Positions 61,416 through 64,000 of a stretch of 64,000 nucleotides of DNA are shown piece after piece. The notes below the pieces were generated by a model. The model ran no database searches. It was not told where the DNA came from and saw nothing but the letters and a program-made list of their open reading frames with translations. Each line of letters starts with the position of its first letter. Position 1 is the stretch's first letter. This DNA comes from Atrina japonica. Lineage: Eukaryota; Mollusca; Bivalvia; Pterioida; Pinnidae. A program made the translations under genes and the position numbers. The DNA lies in assembly GCA_030159075.1 (NCBI GenBank), contig BROG01001209.1, forward strand, positions 33,486 to 97,485, given 5' to 3'.

Positions 61416-61589
61416 CCCCTTTTCATTTTAGAATCCCCCGTCCCCCGTGATGTTGTTATTGAGCTCCGACACTAATACGTCCCATAGGTAACTTACTAAA
61501 CAATTTTGTCAGAACATAACTTAGGCCACCTTGGACAGGTGTATCTAGTATTTTGCAAGGTCAATTTTTTTCTGTCCACACCATAGAGT

Positions 61590-61825
61590 GTAGACAAGCG
61601 GCACGCTATGATGCCACGATATAACTCTAACACCAATGCGACCCGAGTTCGAACCTTGGATTAGACATTAGAGTATGTGCAATGGTATGGTGGTAGCCAG
61701 GTCGGACACGTGGGTTTTATCCGGGTACTCCCGTTTCATCCCACAGCAAAGACACCCGCACTCCAACATCGGAACCAATGTGAGACATTAATATAATGTG
61801 ACGTAACCTGTTTGTCAATTTTTGT
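61590..61825 (+). repeat. tRNA-derived SINE with conserved central domain
   Basis: A tRNA-like head (AAGCGGCACGCTATGATGCC then CCGAGTTCGAACCTT, B-box-like) is followed by GGACACGTGGGTTTTATCCG, GGTACTCCCGTTTCATCCCA. I recall this central block from many invertebrate SINEs. The tail is AT-rich (TTTTTGTAAAATAAAC). Confidence 0.6.
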
Positions 61826-61840
61826 AAAATAAACTTTTTT

Positions 61841-62054
61841 TTTAACTCATTGACCCCTGCAGTCGAATTTGGATTTACTCATTTCAAAGAATGGTAGAGT
61901 CCACTGGCAGAATTCAGGAGTGCACGATCTAGAATCAAAATTTTACAATGTTTGATATACATTATTTACTTGTTCACACCGGAATCCTGACCGTATACCA
62001 TACTTTTATTGATTTCGATGAGTATATATGTGACTATAGGGATTAGATGGGTTA
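61841..62054. repeat. MITE family D, long copy
   Basis: TTTAACTCATTGACCCCTGC at the left and TAGGGATTAGATGGGTTAA at the right. It directly follows the SINE at 61590. Confidence 0.65.
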
Positions 62055-62889
62055 ATATCATTTTATGACGTAGGATGTGGATGCAAAAATATTTTCAAAT
62101 AATGGACCAGGTGAAGATGATATTATAAACGCTCTAAAAAAATAATAATATCAATATATATATGTGAGATTTGAAAAAAAAAATCAGTAAACACACCCTA
62201 AATTCACAAATTTTCGCCCCCCCCCCCCCTTGGCCTTTATCAAATGAAAGACGACAATATCTATATAAGCTACATGGTATCAAAGCTGGATAATTCAGCT
62301 TTGGAGGACATTGAAGTCTATTGGAATTATATCTTAGATGTTTCTGAAATTACAAAAAAAATTATAATTCATTTTTTTTGGTTATTTTTTCAGATATGTT
62401 TCATTAATTTAGAGAACAAAGAAACTAAATATTGGTTCTACTTAATGCGATTATTAATATTTATCTATTCCATCCTGTATATGACAGTGGTGATATGATA
62501 CCATATTTGGATGTTTAAACGAATATCTACATTTTGATACACGAAATTGCATGGGGGAAAAGATAATACATCATTTAGCGAATATTTTTGATAACTTGTG
62601 AGACATGATGGCAAATTTACATGCTCATAGCCTTCTAATGTAACCATCTTGATTGACATAAACTTTTCAAAAATAAAATTACAAATTATTTACTTATTCT
62701 GAAGAAAAAGGCGGTAGACAAAACTAAGGTTTCCTGAAATAATAAGTTTTATGGCTAATTGTAAATGATGTCTTTAATTTGTCTAGAAATACTTTTACTA
62801 TAAATAAAATATTTCAATACTTGTATCAAAACCGCACACATCTCGAAATCCAATGCAAGCATTTGTCTTTTTGGTTTGATTAGGTGACA
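62055..62889. other. AT-rich intergenic stretch
   Basis: A 12-nt C-tract lies at about 62217. Two short open frames (62244-62498 plus, 62465-62659 minus) show no domain. Confidence 0.4.
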
Positions 62890-63223
62890 TTTAAATGGGC
62901 ATTACCAAAATTATTTCGATTTTTTCCCCACTTTTACTACTTGTTGAACGGTAGCAAATTGGAGCTATACACTGGCATAAAAATCTTATATTTCCAGATA
63001 TTTTGTGAAAATAATGTCAGGTCCAGTGTGGTATGCATATACAAATAGTAAGTTTGAATTAATCAATTGAAAGTGAATAATTACCGAACTGGTTTACTCA
63101 AGCAATTTTCACAAAATATATAGGGGTGTAAGAATTTTATGCCTGTGTATATCTTTTTTTGTTATTTCTTTGTAAACGAAAAGAAATGTTTCTGAAAAAA
63201 AAACACAGCCAATGTACTTTAAA
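62890..63223. repeat. MITE family C, copy 5
   Basis: TTTAAATGGGCATTACCAAA at the left and ACACAGCCAATGTACTTTAA at the right. The interior shares GGTCCAGTGTGGTATGCATA with the other copies. Confidence 0.7.
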
Positions 63224-63451
63224 TTATTCAAAAGGATTCAAACAGTATTAGACAGCTTTCCCCCTCCCCCAACAATTTCGTGGCGCCTAAACATCTCGTA
63301 TACCCTAAAGGCCCTTGTTTATTTCCAAGATAATTTTCATTCCTCAATCATGTTATAGTTTCCAAATCCGATGAGTTGCAATGCATTCAGTGGTTTTATT
63401 AGATATTTCATCACAGTGATTTTACTTAATATGTCATGTATTGAAATCGAA

Positions 63452-63690
63452 GAAGAACGAGTTTTTGTCCTTCAAATGAACAGGGGTTTTGTAATAACCA
63501 GGTTACAATGGAAAAAGTTTGGCTGAGGAAATTAAATTCTTTTCGTGTAAAGAGGGAAACGGACTTTTGTACCAAGGGTACATGTTTCCGAATCCCTGCT
63601 GTGATGTATTTCCATTGTTTGTATACAAGTTTGAATTACAATAAAATACTTTTAAACCAAGTAAAGCGGGATTTCAATTTCCTTTTATAA
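63452..63690. repeat. Dispersed repeat H, copy 3
   Basis: CCTTCAAATGAACAGGGGTT and GTAATAACCAGGTTACAATG match the interior order of the copies at 240 and 14737. It ends near GTAAAGCGGGATTTCAATTT. Confidence 0.45.
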
Positions 63691-64000
63691 ACGAGATTTG
63701 TTTTTGTTTTCATTCCCATTATTCCAACCATTATCTACTTCTTTGAGTTTTTCATATCATCAATACAAAATACATGTATAAGACTGGAATTTTATTTTTT
63801 GTCTAGACAGCCGTATATTTCGTGGTGCTATTGTTAGTAATTCAGGGGTCACCACTATACATCGAAAGTGCCACATAATTTGACTTTAGGATAATTAGGA
63901 ACTCTTTGAATATCTGAGAATTTTATTACTGAATTAACGCAATGATATCTTAATTGTGTTAAAAATAAAATGAATGAATACTATAATAATAATAAATAAA

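Overview
The window is eukaryotic nuclear DNA, most likely from a bivalve mollusc. It is AT-rich and intron-bearing. It is crowded with microsatellites and with dispersed elements whose core phrases (such as 'CTCCATGGCACCTGATCCCACC' split across copies, and 'GACACCTGG...CCCGTTTGG') I recall as common in oyster, mussel and scallop genomes. The species cannot be assigned from sequence alone.

Only one protein-coding gene can be supported: a FoxF-type forkhead transcription factor on the minus strand. Exon 1 (46942-48019) carries the N-terminus, the complete forkhead domain and a KQQPLSP motif. A short second exon (36794-36859) lies 10 kb downstream, and a tentative terminal exon lies at 36655-36680. 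A CCAAT box and a GC box 360-400 bp upstream of the ATG mark the probable promoter.

The outstanding feature is intron 1 (36860-46941, about 10.1 kb). On the sense strand it consists almost entirely of G and T; on the printed strand it is about 83-90% A+C in the lines I counted. This composition begins at the exon-1 donor and is interrupted exactly by exon 2. It stops within about 80 nt downstream. It leaves dozens of long, meaningless open frames on the minus strand because A-containing stop codons are rare. Two long G-tracts on the sense strand, one only about 60 nt from the donor, could favour R-loops or G-quadruplexes.

The left part (1-36.6 kb) and the right part (48.5-64 kb) are intergenic or far-flanking repeat territory. 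They hold at least two MITE-like families with terminal inverted repeats (five copies of a ~360-bp family, seven copies of a TTAACTCATTCACCCC family). They also hold two bivalve dispersed repeats often found next to each other, a ~310-bp composite element, tRNA-derived SINE-like pieces, a 5S-rRNA-derived piece, a ~1.4-kb 66-bp satellite with higher-order structure, several tandem duplications, and near-perfect hairpins. Two stretches of more complex sequence (28160-28640 and 31060-31380) are candidate regulatory modules for the neighbouring FoxF gene, on weak evidence.
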